In this document: positions 1 to 45,531 of the stretch, one piece after another
How positions within the stretch are numbered: position 1 is the first letter of the stretch
How the letters are laid out: each line of letters opens with the position of its first letter
Assembly: GCF_040954835.1 (NCBI RefSeq)
Contig: NC_090706.1
Span: 21,771,148 to 21,835,147 of the forward strand
Length of the DNA: 64,000 bases
DNA from: Lepisosteus oculatus
Lineage: Eukaryota > Chordata > Actinopteri > Semionotiformes > Lepisosteidae
Reading direction: 5' to 3'
The notes under the pieces: model-generated
What the model was told of the DNA's origin: nothing
Database searches by the model: none
Seen by the model: only the letters and a program-made list of their open reading frames with translations
Translations under genes and position numbers: made by a program

Positions 1-500
1 CATCTGTCTTCCAAAGCTGAGCCCAAAACTATGGAGACGCCGGACTTAAATAGGGAAAAGGGGATAAGACAGAGCTGGGACAAATGTACACAACACAAAG
101 AAACACAACGAAAAATGTAGGAGCACCCTCTAGAGGAGGGATGACAACTGTAACATACTGTATGGGGTGACATATGCTATTGACTGGCCACAATGCTATT
201 AGGTTTGGTTCTGGTACCCACCTGCAGATCCCCAATTTGTGGATCTTCCTTTGGGTGATGAATGGTGACCTTGGACCTGTGGTTTTTAGGAATGAACCAG
301 CCTGGAGACTTGCTGGAGCCTATCTGTGCTATACATCACAACATTGTTCAGCTTGATACAGTCTACTGATATCTCTTATTAGAGGAGCTCCCTAGCCACA
401 TTCCTGTGCATTAAGAGAGAGGCACAAGCTGCTTGGTCAAGGCACAGAAACTTTGATAATGCTTAATTCTAAGAGAAATAATAGGCCTTATCCTTAAACC
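1..500. other. non-coding; possible old LTR end
   Basis: No gene seen. About 95-146 resembles the end of the TRIM-like LTR at 29.73-29.77 kb (the phrase GGAGCACCCTCT and a final GATGACA), so the left edge may be an old LTR remnant. Confidence 0.3.
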
Positions 501-690
501 TGCAATCAACTGTCACAAGGAACTATACACCCTGGATGGGACACCAGTATACTGCAGGCCAACCACTGCCACTTTTTTTCCAGAAGCCAGTTAACCTACC
601 AGTACATCTTTGGACTGTGGAGGAACTGAAGCACTCTGAGAAATCCACATCAACACAGGGAAAACAAATCAAAATCAAATCTAAGTCAGA
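500..690 (+). repeat. interspersed repeat family A, degraded copy
   Basis: Shares with six other places in the window the ordered phrases ACACCCTGGATGGGACACCAGT, CCAGAAGCCAGTTAACCTACCAG and TTTGGACTGTGGAGGA. Class not known to me. Confidence 0.55.
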
Positions 691-1088
691 CAGAGAGTAA
701 GATGGCTCACAGAGCACTGGATTCTTACCCTTCTTTAGTGCTCTATCAGTTTCAGCAATCCCTGTGTTTGTTGTGTATTCCAGAAGCTACATGTTTGGAC
801 TCAACCATTCATCTGTTCTTCAAAGTAAAACCAAATGGTTCCATATCATGTAATGTTTTTGTAAAATACATTTTTAAACTCAAGTGTAATGAAACTACAC
901 AACAACACATTTTAAGATAAAGTATAGGTTAAGTGTATAAAGAAAATAAAAATAAAAACAAGATTTCTGCTGGTCACACTCTTCCCTTTTTTTAATCTCT
1001 AGTTTTAGCCTTGCAGCACATATGCTAATTAAACTCCTCACTTTCCCCTCATAACAATTGCTTCAAAATACTTCCTGGTATCAAGAGA

Positions 1089-1182
1089 TGGATGCTGCAC
1101 ATTGGTGGTGGTGGAGGGGAATCCCCATTACCTGTAAAGTGCTTTCAGTGGAGTGTCCAGAAAAGCGCTATATACGTAAGCA

Positions 1183-1222
<40 letters not shown>
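1089..1222 (+). repeat. 5S-SINE 3' tail fragment with (ATT)n
   Basis: Matches the 3' end of the full-length SINE at 31.2-31.8 kb: TGCACATTGGTGGTGGTGGA, then AAAAGCGCTATATA, then a TTA microsatellite. The 5' part is missing. Confidence 0.75.
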
Positions 1223-1224
<2 letters not shown>

Positions 1225-1229
1225 AGATT

Positions 1230-2090
1230 GAGAATTGGATTCCTAAAACAATTTACTAAAACGGACCATGTTCTTAGCTGTATCAAACCAAGGTTAGGTT
1301 TAGTCTCCATGTACAGCTGTTTTGATGTAAATTATGAAACCAGCAATTGACATATTATATATGAATCTACCTCTTCTAGTTTGGAGTTTACTTTGTTGTG
1401 TTTTAAAATATGTACATCCTTTTTGGATGTTTTCTGCATTTTTGTAATTTGTTTTAAAATCCTTTCACACTTTTTGTATTTGAGAATTTATTTGTAATTA
1501 TTTCAAATGTATTTTCTGTGGTTTTGCGATTTGTTATTTTGTTTTGCATATAAGGGCATCAATACAAAATATACTATTTTCTATATTTATTGATTAGAAA
1601 GCATTTTTTTTATTTTGAACACAAATAAACTTTCATGATCCTTCTCTCTCCTGTTAGTTTGCAAAGACATTTTCAGAAATTCCATTTGCTGCAAACAAGC
1701 CTTTCAAATGAAAGTGCAAGCAAAACCAACAGAAGAGGAATGCAAAGAGATAAAATCACCAGTCAAATCATATATAATAATTGCTGTCACAATCCAGTAA
1801 GCCTTCAGCATTACAATTTATTCTTAACCCATACTCAGAATTCTGCCATTTCCCACAAAGACCTTCTTGACATTCAACATGTTTCATACTTCAAAGAATT
1901 ATTAAAGCTACAAAACCCATACTATTTAACTCACACTGTCAAAGAACCTCATTAGGTCTTACAAAATAAAAATGTAAAAACACACTGTTGTAAATATGAA
2001 TAATCTTTCATTAAATATGGAGGGGACCTGCACATAATTGAAAAGTTATTGATTCAGTGATTCCTTTAAGTATACCATGATATATTTTTC
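1230..2090. other. non-coding, nothing recognised
   Basis: AT-rich intergenic sequence. The longest open frame (1635-1955, plus) has no recognisable motif and no splice or homology support. Confidence 0.4.
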
Positions 2091-2093
2091 TCC

Positions 2094-2425
2094 ATCTAAC
2101 CATTTTCTAACCTCTTTATCCAATACAGGGTCATGGGGGAGCCCGAGCCCTACCTGGCAACAGGCGTAAGGTGTAATACACCTTGAATGGGACAATAGTC
2201 CATTACAGGCCACACACACATACTACAGGGGTACATATACTGTATTACAGGGCCATTTTTTTCTCAGAAGTCAATTAACTTACCAGCAGACTGTGAAAGG
2301 AAACTGGAGCACTTGGAGGAAACCTACATGAACATGGGAAGAACATACTATATAAACCCAAAACAAGCCCCAGCTCTGCAAGGCCGCAATGCTAACTTCT
2401 GCACCACCATACTGCCCACCCTTGA
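2094..2425 (+). repeat. interspersed repeat family A
   Basis: Near-full copy. It starts CATTTTCTAACC, runs through the GGGTCATGGGGGAGCC and AGAAGTCAATTAACTTACC blocks, and ends GCAATGCTAACTTCTGCACC. Confidence 0.65.
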
Positions 2426-2429
2426 TAGA

Positions 2430-3300
2430 CTTACCAGAGTATATATGCTCTTATACATTCAATTTTGTTATGCCTTTACTGAGCTTCACTACCATGGATC
2501 AGTATAGCTGACTATAGTGAAAATGCCTTATTCATTTGTTTTTCCAGGTAAGTCAGTTGACAGTAAAATCTGATTTTTAACCTGGTAATCTGCTAAAAAC
2601 TTTATATAAGGGAACAACACCAGTGCCTCACCCAGTGTTTTTTAATCAATGGCCTTCTAGTCCAGAGCCCTAACTGCTACCCCACACTGCTGCCTTATAA
2701 AACTTTACCTAAGTATGAGATGGAATTTCTATGGTAATGCTTAATAGTGAAAACTTGATTAAATTGTAGAAAACTACAATATATAGAAATGCTAGAAACA
2801 AGGTAAAAAAGGTAAATTTTCATAAAAGATATAAACACTTTGTTTAAATAACAAACACAACTATGATAGAAACAACATTGTTTTTTAGAATATTTCAGTC
2901 TAATATGGCAACAGAAAACCAGTGGGTGCAGAAACTTCAATAAACATAGGCTAAGGTGTTGGTGTTTATTGTGATGGGCTAGAGAGAAATAAAACAGAAA
3001 TAAGAATTTTAAAGGCACTTATCGGCAGCTATGTACAGAGACTTTGTTTGGAGAATAATCTGAACTGGAATGTGACCCTATTCCAGCAATGACCTTGATT
3101 TTGGCATTGGCTATCTTGTTTGCATTGTACTTATTTATGCTATTAAGCAGCCTGACTGTACTCTTTTTTTTGGTTTGTTTGCCTTAGAACTCTGGACTTT
3201 TGTTTTCATTTACATTGTGAAGCCTGCCTTTAAAACATGAGACAGGCTCCTGTGTCTCACTGTCTACATAAAAGCATCAGGATGCCATTAGAACTGCAGG
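2430..3300. other. non-coding region downstream of vcp
   Basis: No gene or clear repeat recognised. AT-rich with several short open frames that look random. Confidence 0.4.
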
Positions 3301-3302
3301 GA

Positions 3303-3514
3303 ATTTATTACAGCGTGTGGGGTCACCCTACTCCAATCACTGCAAAAGTCATTAAATGCTACTTTATTTTCTGGGGAAGGGGGAACTACAGGAGAAGTGG
3401 AAATAAGCAGACCTCCTGATTTTATGTTGTAAATCCAATCCACACTCATTATTCAAACCAGCAGTCTTTAATGGTGCTCAGGGTGTCTGGATGCAGCTAT
3501 GGACTGGCAGCAGG
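3303..3514 (-). terminator. vcp: vcp 3' UTR with candidate poly(A) signals
   Basis: Minus-strand AATAAA hexamers lie at 3363-3368 and 3304-3309, 150-210 bases after the stop. Either could end the transcript. Cleavage cannot be confirmed from sequence alone. Confidence 0.35.
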
Positions 3515-36582
<33,068 letters not shown>

Positions 36583-37165
36583 GTCAATATTTTTAGTGAC
36601 TGTTAGCAGGTCTAAATCTCCTTTTTATAATTTATTATGTTTTTTATTATTATTGTGGTTGTTGTCTACGTTCTACGTGGTTGTTTAAACCCCCTATTGC
36701 TGGGTCTATATTTTCCAACATCAGCAGGCAGATGCTGGACTCAGTCCCAGAGCAGATCTCATGTCACTCCGTAGTCTGAGTCAGACGCAGATTTTTCCAG
36801 CACTCGCTGCACTAAACAGTCACAAAGGCAAATCGATCATCGCATTGTAACCCTGAAACAAAAATCAAGAATTTTATATTCATGTGAATTCAAGTCCTTG
36901 TGAACGATCTTAACTCGTCTCTGCTGTTTTACTAGTACTGTCCTTACTGCATAAAGTATAACAGTAGATTTCCCATGTGCGCCGAAGCCGCAGATAAAAG
37001 TAATCTCTCTGCTCTGAAACCTCATTGCCGAACGCATTCCATCCACAGCACCACAAACTAGGAGCGAATATCGTAATTAATATGACGAAACACGACATAC
37101 GGCATATCCAGAACGAATAATATACTGTTGTGTCTTGTTAAATACGTTTACAGTTATTTCATGTG
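36583..37165 (-). promoter_or_regulatory. vcp: presumed vcp 5' UTR and promoter region
   Basis: By position only. I see no TATA box at a fixed distance and no strong CpG island, although CpGs are more frequent at 36770-37080. The inverted-repeat element begins 0.6 kb upstream of the start codon. Confidence 0.3.
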
Positions 37166-37399
37166 TCAACCCTATGGAAGCCCGTTTCCGCCAGGGAGTA
37201 AAAATAAACGCGCTTTGGTATCTCAGAATTCCGATTTAGTAACTCGGAATTGCGAATTAGTAACTCAGAATTGCGACTTTATATCTCACATTTGCGACTT
37301 CGAAATATTTCATTGTCTGTCCTTTTGTTATTGTAACGGATTCGGGTTCTAGGGCTTGTGCCCTCGCCGCTCCCACTCTAGTTCGTGCCTCACTGCATT

Positions 37400-37448
37400 G
37401 GCTCGAACCCTGTACAAACGATAGGTCTTGCCATCTGAGCTAAAGACC
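37400..37448 (-). other. tRNA-like sequence in the left arm
   Basis: Minus strand reads GGTCTTTAGCTCAGATGGCA (A-box-like) and then GGGTTCGAGCC (B-box-like). Too short and without a full cloverleaf, so a tRNA-derived relic rather than a tRNA gene. Confidence 0.5.
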
Positions 37449-37862
37449 TTCTTTTTTAAGTAAAAAAGGACCTACAATGGAAATACGTAAAAAGTAGGTT
37501 TCAGCTTTTATAATTGTGAATTCCTCTGGATGTGAAGTGCCTATTTCTGTATCTTATTTCATATTCCGTCTCCGTAAATAAAAACTAATTTAAAAAGGCC
37601 ACCGTGCACTATTCCATCCGGGTACTATGGAAGCCTCACTGGCGGAAATGGGATTCTATAAAAATTAGTGTAATCAATTTGTAATTGTAATCAGGGCACT
37701 GTACAAGACAAGTCTTCAGGCCTTTAGATCCTATGATTCTGTACGATTCATGAAAATAGTGTAACGGAACGGCCGACATACAGGTTGTACGATCTGGTTG
37801 CAGTGTGGTGACGGCGCCGCCCTCCCCTACGCATAACAGGGATGCTGGCCGCCGGGGTTAAA

Positions 37863-37907
37863 GAAAGTGTTCTTTAGCTCAGCTGGCAAAACCTGGGTTC
37901 GAGCCAA
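37863..37907 (+). other. tRNA-like sequence in the right arm
   Basis: TTCTTTAGCTCAGCTGGCAA followed by GGGTTCGAGCC. The inverted counterpart of the left-arm sequence, with a deletion between the two boxes. Confidence 0.5.
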
Positions 37908-38054
37908 TGCGGTGAGGGCACAAGCCCTTGAACCCGAATCCGTTACAATAACAAAAGGACAGACAATGAAATATGGGCTATTTCAAAGTCGCAAATTCTG
38001 ACTTGGCATTCTGAGTTGCTAAGTCACAATTCTGAGATACTAAGTCGGAATTTA

Positions 38055-38310
38055 TGTTTCTTTATTAACCCTATACAATTTCTTGCATTAGGAATTCATC
38101 TTTTCACATACCCCAGCTTTTCTCCACGGAGACACAGACAGGGAGAGAAGCTTGGGGTTAGAGCACAGGGTCTGTACAGCACCCCTGGAGCAGTTAGGGT
38201 TAAGGGCCTTGCTCAGGGCCCCAACAGAGTAGGATTCCTCTGCCAGCCACAGGATTTGAACCAGCAACCTTCTAGTCACAGGCGCAGATCCTTAGCCATA
38301 GAGCCATCTG
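38055..38310 (-). mobile_element. tRNA-derived SINE, copy 1
   Basis: On the minus strand it starts with a tRNA-like head (GGCTATGGATC-type A box, GGTTCAAATCC B box). The body CTTCTCTCCCTGTCTGTGTC follows, with a short tail near AATAAAG. Inserted in the inverted-repeat DNA element. Confidence 0.75.
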
Positions 38311-38390
38311 AGTTACTAAGTTGCGATTCTGAGATACCATAGCATGTTTTTTTTTTACTTCCTGGCGGAAACGGGCTTCCATATCAACCT

Positions 38391-39810
38391 AATCGATCAA
38401 ATTCAAGTCTGTTATTTAGTTATTTTTCCACTTGAAGACATAAGTTCTATTTTTCTAAAACCACATACAGTTTGTCCGTGACATATACATGACAAAACAC
38501 GATAACTGGACAAACGACACATGATCAGATGTTCTGTGTTCCTGTTGTCGAATGTTATATAGGAATGTTCACAGATTCCTCTCTAACATATTGTCACATA
38601 CTGTATAGGGAGACCCCCTCAAACAAGAATTATCCAAGCTTCCTGTATGACTGCACCACCTACTGTAGCACCAATTACATAGGGTGCTAGGCTGCTTACT
38701 ACCTTGCTTACAGGTTCTCTTCATTTCCCAGAAACGCCACTGCATCCATAGACAAGACAATTATTAAGGGAGGAGCATAGTTTACTACAACAAGTTGTTA
38801 CTGCCATAAATACTGAGGTAGGACAATTGCTGGGACAATTGTAATAAATACTGAGGTAGGACAATTGCTGTAGCAAAGTCTATTTGTAATGGGGATGGAT
38901 TAATTAATGTGCATGGGGAGAATGTGTTATTGGGATTAATTACTGTGGAGTGGATCAATTATTTATCAGAGACAATGTTACAGGACTTCATATTTCCCTC
39001 ATATTTGTATGGCTATATTACTGTGTAGTGTTTCAGACAGCCAAAAATCAGCAATGTCTTCTTTTTAAAAGATGTTGTGAGGTTGTGTGAGGCAGCACAC
39101 AATAGGGGCACAGGTTCGAGGCAGGGCCTCGAACACAGACACACGCCACACACAAGTCCTTATACAGTGTCATACCAATGCCTTGGCGGTACTAAAACCT
39201 GAAATGTGAACATAGATACGATCCTGCCAGTGGACAGTCAACAGTGGTAAATCCTGCCTGTGAGCCTGTTGGGTTCAGCCTCTTCCATCTTATTCTCATG
39301 TCATACATAGTTCATATACAAAGGAACATAAGGACACACATTAAACAGGTCCAGGTGGACGGGAAAGTTGAGCAATCCTACTCTTTGCAAAACTGGATTT
39401 AGAAGTAACTGAAGGAAATACCAGAAACAGTAGGAAACATAGTCATGAGGACAAATATTTATGAACACAAAGACGACTGTCAGAAAGAACATACTTGGCA
39501 ATTGAAAGTCAGTTTAATTTTAAAGACTCACAGAGTTAAGACTCTACTCTGGCAATATTATTCATCAAAGTCAAAGAGGGAAAAATATACCTGTCTGAAG
39601 ACAAGATTGTATTGGACCATTGTTTACTGTTTAGAGCAGCTAGGGGAAGCAATTGGTGCCCAAAGATGGATAGAATCAGAATTTAGGAAATTTGTCATTC
39701 TATACCCATTGAGGGGCCTAGTACAATAAGATACTGCGATACCCTGCGGGTTGTGGACACCATTTGGTGACGGTGCAGTTGTGTCCAAAGCAGGTGACAT
39801 GCTTTCACAG
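38391..39810. other. intergenic, nothing recognised
   Basis: No gene. A frame at 39445-39729 (plus) has no recognisable domain, though it could belong to the LTR element that follows. Confidence 0.35.
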
Positions 39811-39812
39811 TC

Positions 39813-42785
39813 TATTGGGGAACTTTTTTGCTCACTGTTTTACTAGATTTTTACCAGTTTCCCCAACTTATACATACTCTCCTCTGAGAGTGGTGTTATC
39901 ACTCAGCCCCCCTTGTTGAAGCAACCAGGAGACAAAGGCTTAATCTTACTTATATCTCATGCTTACTTCACTTAAACTTATCTATTAACTCTCTGAGTTC
40001 TCAGCATGTGTACTTTAAGGCTCACAGCCTTGTAGTTTTGACAACTCTCTCAGTGTCACATTACCTCTTACTCTAGTTCTTAGAAACTCTCTCACATTCA
40101 CTCACGCCTTGATCTTCTCTATGATCCCCTTCGAGATCATCTTCTTAAAGTTCTCTCATGTCACTGTGTCCTCAGCTCACAGACTCTTAAACCCAGTTAC
40201 CTGAAGTTTGTATATTCACTGATTCATCCCTTTTGGGGAGTAACAGTATAAGACCCTCAACTTGGTCAATCCAGTTTGGCCAGAACTGCTGTACTGGTTG
40301 GCCAATACTGCAATGGCTGAGGCTTTTATTCTTACTCTTTCCCATCCCTTGATGTTCATGCTTCTGCTATGAGCCTTCCCTACTCCTAACCTCATTACTA
40401 GGTTTAGTCCTGATCTCTCATAGACTTTGTTTCCAAGATCCTTCTGCTCCTTCCCATGTTCTCTTTTAGAGCTTCTCACTCCAGATTGATTACACAACTC
40501 ACATCCTGTCTTGGAGCTTCTCACACTAGCATGATCACAAATATGAAGTCAAATAATATAGCCTATTTCTCTCTCTAGGGTTGTTTGCAGCCCAGTGCCT
40601 GCTCTCTTGCCATATCCTACAGTAACTCATTTGTTTTCTCTTTTCTCCTCCAGTATGGTCACTCTCACTCCCATACCTCTGCATAACTTGTGAGGCTGCT
40701 GTATTTATAATCTCAGCTAGCTATTCCACCTCAACCCGCTATAGTGGTCATATTAGGTCATGCCTAATATGTGGGAGACTATCTTTATCATGGGTTCTCT
40801 CTATACTGATGGTAGTTCAGGACTGGCAGCCTGAGATGTTCTTTGTTCTAGGGAAGTATTCAGTCTGCTCTTTTAGCCCTCCCACAGCTGAATCTTGTTA
40901 ACTCACAAGCTCTGTTCAGCTGTTGTATCCTAACAATGCTACCTCTCTAACAAGAGTTGCACCTCTCAAAAACTTCACACCCTGGATGGCATTACTTTAT
41001 ATAAATTATATAATCTTATAAGATATGTATGATAACATAAAAACTTTTTACTGTATTTAACTGAGATTTTAACTGGCAATGTCTTGATACAGATGTTTGT
41101 AATTACTGTAAATTCCTGTCCTGAAAGCCAAAAAATAGCCAAGACAAGGATTTGAGACAGGGGCCACTATACCCTCTGACTGTAACTGATTCCCCCTTCC
41201 AGGGAGTTGTCATGGACGTAGTTGGTTCTCTTGAGACTAGCAGCTGAGGGAACAAGTACAGTACATTCTAATCATTAGTGATTATACTAATACTGTAGAT
41301 ACCCTGAAGCATTTCCCCTGAAGACAGTTAAAGCTAAAAAGGCAGCGAAGGCACTGGGGCAGCTGATTTTACTGGTGCATTCTAGTCTATTGTAACACAT
41401 GTATAGAGTGCTAGGCATACACGGTATTCTCACCACTCCTTACTTTCATCACACTGATAAAAATGTCGAACATTTCAACCAGACATTCAAAACAATGCTG
41501 CAAAGATTTGATAATGAAAAATTGACTGAGATTTTTGGCTACCATAACTTTTTTATCAGAAGGTGCCACAATCTTCAACTTCAACTTTCTCCATTTGAAC
41601 TGCTCTACGGAAGGGCATTGAGAGTACCCCTTGATTTTCTGAACGAAGAGTACTGTAGGAAGACCTTAAACCCAAAGAAAACCAAAGTCCTGCAGTACAT
41701 CTTAGATGATGGGCAAAAAGGAACAATACACCCCTTCTGGCAAAACAAAACTTGGAAGAAGCACAAAAAACACAGAAACAGTGGTATGACAAGAATGCCA
41801 GAGAATGTACATTCCAACCTGGGCAGAAGATGCTTCTGAACACAAGCTCTTGGCAAAATGCCAAATGGTCATTATGAAGTGGTCATTATGAAATATGAAG
41901 TGGTCTGCTGAATGGGACCTGTAACCTACAAAATCACACTCCAGACAAAAATTATATCAATCAGATATGAGAGAAAGAGGAAACCAGTTTTGTTGGTCAG
42001 AATGCCTCCAGATGAAGATACCGCAAAGGAGTACTCCCATGTGGGCAATTTAAGTCCCTACCCCTGAAACATCAGAATGCATCACAAATGTTTGAACTCT
42101 TACAGATGATTGGATTCTTCCCGAAGCTATTCAAAGAAAGGCCTAGGCATACTACAAATGTGCAGCAATCCATTCACCTCATAGATCCCTAATGCATTAT
42201 GAGAATTAAGGGTAAATTAAGATGGGGATGATAGAGCCATCCAATAGTGCAGGGAAAAGTCCAATAGTGCTTGTACCAGAAAGAGAAAGATTCTGCTTTG
42301 ATTTTTTAGAGATGCAATGCCATTTCCAAATTTGACAGCCACACATTGATTAACTGCTAGACCAGATAGAAAAGGCTGGTGACAGAGGGCTCTATCGCTG
42401 GCCTCAGGCAGCACTAAAATACTACGTTTCACTACAACTATCAACTTTTTCCCCAGTAGTATTAGCCATCTTACCGTGGGTGTGCACTTGGTCAAGCTAG
42501 TTTTTACCTTTTTATACATGTTACATACATTGCACTTCATATTCGCTCCCTAACAAAAGTCTAATCTTTTGACTGACAAGATGCACTGTGATGCCATGGG
42601 TGTGGTGTCTGGCAACAAGAGCTTGACTCACACTCTGGATGCACCCCTTACAACCTGTTGGGGAAATTTTTTGCTCTCTTTTCTTTCTTAACATGTATTT
42701 ACTTTGACTTACATGCACTTTCCTCCAAGAGTGGTATTGTATACACCCCTCATCAGGGCAACCAGAATAAGTGGCACACATATAA
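39813..42785 (+). mobile_element. degenerate LTR retrotransposon
   Basis: The start of a repeat, TTGGGGAACTTTTTTGCTC at 39813, recurs at 42656 as TTGGGGAAATTTTTTGCTC. Both are followed about 70 bases later by GAGAGTGGT or AAGAGTGGT and a GCAACCAG block. This suggests two LTR starts about 2.8 kb apart around the integrase fragment. LTR ends are not clear. Confidence 0.5.
41399..41839 (+). pseudogene. Ty3-like retrotransposon integrase fragment
   Basis: 146-residue open frame. HGILTTPYFHHTDKNVEHFN matches the end of the integrase catalytic core, with the Glu of the DDE triad in VEHFN. It is followed by SPFELLYGRALRVPLD, the signature of Ty3 integrases in fish. The first two catalytic Asp and the zinc-binding domain are missing. 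Confidence 0.8.
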
Positions 42786-42869
42786 TGAGAGCTCCTAGAC
42801 CTGACTTGCGGACTAGCAGGCCAAGAGTCTCTGCCTCAGCCATGCCCCTGCCCTCCATGATCTCCTCCG

Positions 42870-44073
42870 AGTCCCTTTGCTTCAAAAGGACTACTATTGT
42901 GCCACTGCCTAAAGCAACCAAGGTATCATGTCTGAATGACTACCGCCCGGTGGCACTCACCTCAGTAGTCATGAAGTGGAGAAACTGGTGATGGGACACA
43001 TCAACAGTATTGTCCCTAACTCCCTGGACCCCTGCAGTTTGCTTATAGGAATAATAGGTCAGTGGACTATGCTGTCCCTTCACACCACTCTTGAGCACCT
43101 GGACAAGAGGAACAACTATACCAGGATGTTATTTACTGACTTCAGCTCAGCCTTCAACACAATTGTGCCAGGCAGGCTGGTGGTCAAGCTCAGGGGTCTG
43201 GGCCTCAGCAACTCCATCTCTAGCTGGGTTCCTTCCTGACAGACAGACCCCATGGTGAGGATTGGAGACAAAACCTCATCCTCTCTGATCCTCAACACAG
43301 GGGCCTCCCAGGGCTGCTGCCTGAGCCCATGGCTGTATTCTCTAATTACAAATGACTGTGTGGCTAGATTTAATAGCAACCGCATCATCAAGTTTGTTGA
43401 TGACACTACAGTAATTGGTCTTATCAGCAACAATGATGAAACTGCCTACAGGAGCGAGGTAACAGAGCTAGTGGAGTGGTACCACAACAACAACATCACA
43501 CTTAACATTGGCAAAACAAAAGAGATTATAGTGGACTTCAGGAGGCACGGTGGATGTCACACATCCATCATCATTCACCGGGCTCCAGTCGAAACGGTCA
43601 GCACCTTCAGGTTCCTCGGCCTCCAGATCACTGAGAGGCTGAGCTGGTCAGAGAACATTGCTGCCATCCTCAATAAAGCCCACCAGCGCCTTCACTTCCT
43701 AAGACAGTTAAGGAAGTGCAGGATGAGCAAGACAACACTCACAAATGTTTACCGTAATACAATTGAGAGTGTCATGACTGGTGGTTTTACGGTGTGGTAT
43801 GCTGGAGCCACAGTACAGGACAGAAAAGCCGTACAGAGGGTTGTGAGGTCCACACAGAAAATCACTGGGACCGAGCTACACTCCATCGACCAGATATATC
43901 TCGACCGCTGCCACAACCGGGCTCGAGCTGTACTTTGGGACCCAACTCACCCTGGCCACGATCTGTTTTCACCTCTGGGTTCTGGTAGGAGGTTTCGCAG
44001 CATCAGAACACTGAATAGATTCAAAAACAGTTTCTTCCCCCAAGCAGTCCGCATCTTAAACAGACCAAATTAG
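42870..44073 (+). pseudogene. LINE reverse transcriptase, broken
   Basis: Segments in order: [20 protein letters not shown]; motif A with DFSSAFNT; motif B GASQGCCLSPWLYSL; motif C FVDD (codons 43393-43404); then NIGKTKEIIVDFRR, FRFLGLQITERLSWS and a C-terminal FFPQAVRILN. The last 273 residues are open from 43252. Upstream there is a frameshift near 42976 and a stop near 43240. Catalytic Asp pair present, endonuclease domain absent. Confidence 0.85.
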
Positions 44074-44294
44074 CACCTGCACTTTAAGGTACTGCACTGT
44101 TTGCACTATGTCTTGTCTTGGCAGCATTATAATGTCTGTTGTCTGAATTTTTTGTCCATGTCTGTTTGTCATTTGTGCTTTTTTTTTTCTTTTCTCTTCC
44201 TCTAATGTTACTGGGTACAGCTGAAGGTGTGAGAATTCCAATACACTTTTTGTATATGGCAAATTAAGAAATCTTGAATCTTGAATCTTGAATC
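42870..44294 (+). mobile_element. L2-like LINE, 5'-truncated
   Basis: Reverse transcriptase in several frames (about 42870-44073), then a short 3' UTR ending in repeats of GAATCTT at 44267-44294, the tail type of L2/CR1 elements. It sits inside the degenerate LTR element. Confidence 0.85.
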
Positions 44295-45075
44295 TAGGCT
44301 TTCCCTGCACCTCGATGACATTGACTCTCTCTATGAACCTCCCTTCTCCTATCCACTATATAAGGAGACTTCTGCTCCCACGTATCCCTGGAGCCTCCTG
44401 CTCCCAGATGAATCACTCATGGAGCCTCCTTGCTCCTTCACTGTATTATGGAGCCTCTTCGTTCCTCAATGACTCATTCCCATTGCTGGAGCTTCACGGT
44501 CCCTTGCTCTACATTGGCTACTGGTCTCAACTCTAATTAGACTACGGACTACCTGGTCCACTTCCAGCTACTTACATCACTTTCCAATGCCATCAGACTG
44601 GGTCTTATACACTCTACCACAATTCCAAGTCTCCAGTGTCTCACATTCACACTCTCAACCTGAAGTGTCCAGCACCTCACTCTCATGATGAGACTCAACA
44701 CTCTCACTTTAAAACCACACAGACTCTCTGACATCTCGCTCTGTGGCTGCAGCTGCCACCACACCTTTCCTGTGCCCAGCCACCACTGCTTTTTACCACA
44801 CATGCTCTGACAGAGATCAGTATTTAGATGACCCCTTTCCATTTTTCGACACTACAACGTCCTCCAGTGTGAGGGCTCCTCTACTGCACCCTACTTTCTA
44901 TCTCAACTCACTAAACTAACTAGCACAACAACTCCCTCATACAGTTGGGCTCATTGGGCAGCCCTGTTCTTTCACACCCTAATAGGCTGCCATCCGTTTA
45001 AATAGTCTACTGCTCCTCCTCAATCCAATTACATGGTCCCCTCTAGGACTGTTGCTCTTCCCAGTCCCTTCCAAG
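44295..45075. other. CT-rich sequence between LINE and retrovirus
   Basis: No gene. Repeats of GAGCCTC/GGAGCCTCCT and CTCTCACTC words. Probably the rest of the older LTR interrupted by the LINE and then by the retrovirus; it resumes at 50681. Confidence 0.4.
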
Positions 45076-45079
45076 ATCC

Positions 45080-45488
45080 TGTTGTAACAGAAGAAATAAG
45101 GTTCTTGATCCCGAGATGAAGTGAAACAGATGAGTTTATTGCATGCAAGGAACAATAAAGCCGAAGTCTTGTTTCCCGCAAGAAACAACAAAACCGAAGT
45201 ATTGTTCAACGTACTGTTACAAACTTTTGGGTTATATAGTGTTTTCTTCTCCGTTTCTGACGTCACTCGGTATGATGGTAAAGAGGGGGGTTCATGGTAT
45301 TTGGCCAGTTTACGATGTTCTGGGCAAATGGTCAGTTTAACATTACACCCAGGGGGGTTCCTAGCTGGCATCTGCAATCCTTATCAGTTAACCCCCTTTC
45401 CTGCCATAAACCCCTGCTTGTGACTTGGAAGTCTAAACCCCCTACAGAAAAGATTAAATTCAAACCCCCGTCTTCACATCTTTCTTCA
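45080..45488 (-). repeat. 3' LTR of the endogenous retrovirus
   Basis: Identical to the 5' LTR except for one base (C at about 45470 against T at about 50661 on the plus strand). The AATAAA at 45135-45140 would be the proviral poly(A) signal. Confidence 0.93.
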
Positions 45489-45498
45489 TTCCCCCCTT
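45489..45498 (-). other. polypurine tract
   Basis: AAGGGGGGAA on the minus strand, directly before the 3' LTR. Expected primer for plus-strand DNA synthesis. Confidence 0.75.
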
Positions 45499-45531
45499 AT
45501 AAAATATGGCATACGTCAGTGTAGCCTATTT

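Larger units (their letters stand above)
37173..38383. mobile_element. inverted-repeat DNA element with tRNA-like arms
   Basis: Starts TATGGAAGCCCGTTTCCGCC and ends with its inverse, GGCGGAAACGGGCTTCCATA (one arm change). Inner inverted repeats contain many GAATTGCGA-like words. The flanks are TCAACCC and TCAACCT, a likely 7-bp target duplication with one change. No transposase is present. Each arm holds a tRNA-like stretch, and a tRNA-SINE has inserted near the right end. Confidence 0.75.

Noticed and set aside
37400-37907. Genuine tRNA genes in the inverted-repeat element
   Set aside because: A and B boxes are present but the lengths and arms do not allow a full cloverleaf.
44979-45377. 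Open frames repeated at 44979-45377 and 50183-50569 as duplicated genes
   Set aside because: They are the two LTRs of the provirus read in a chance open frame.
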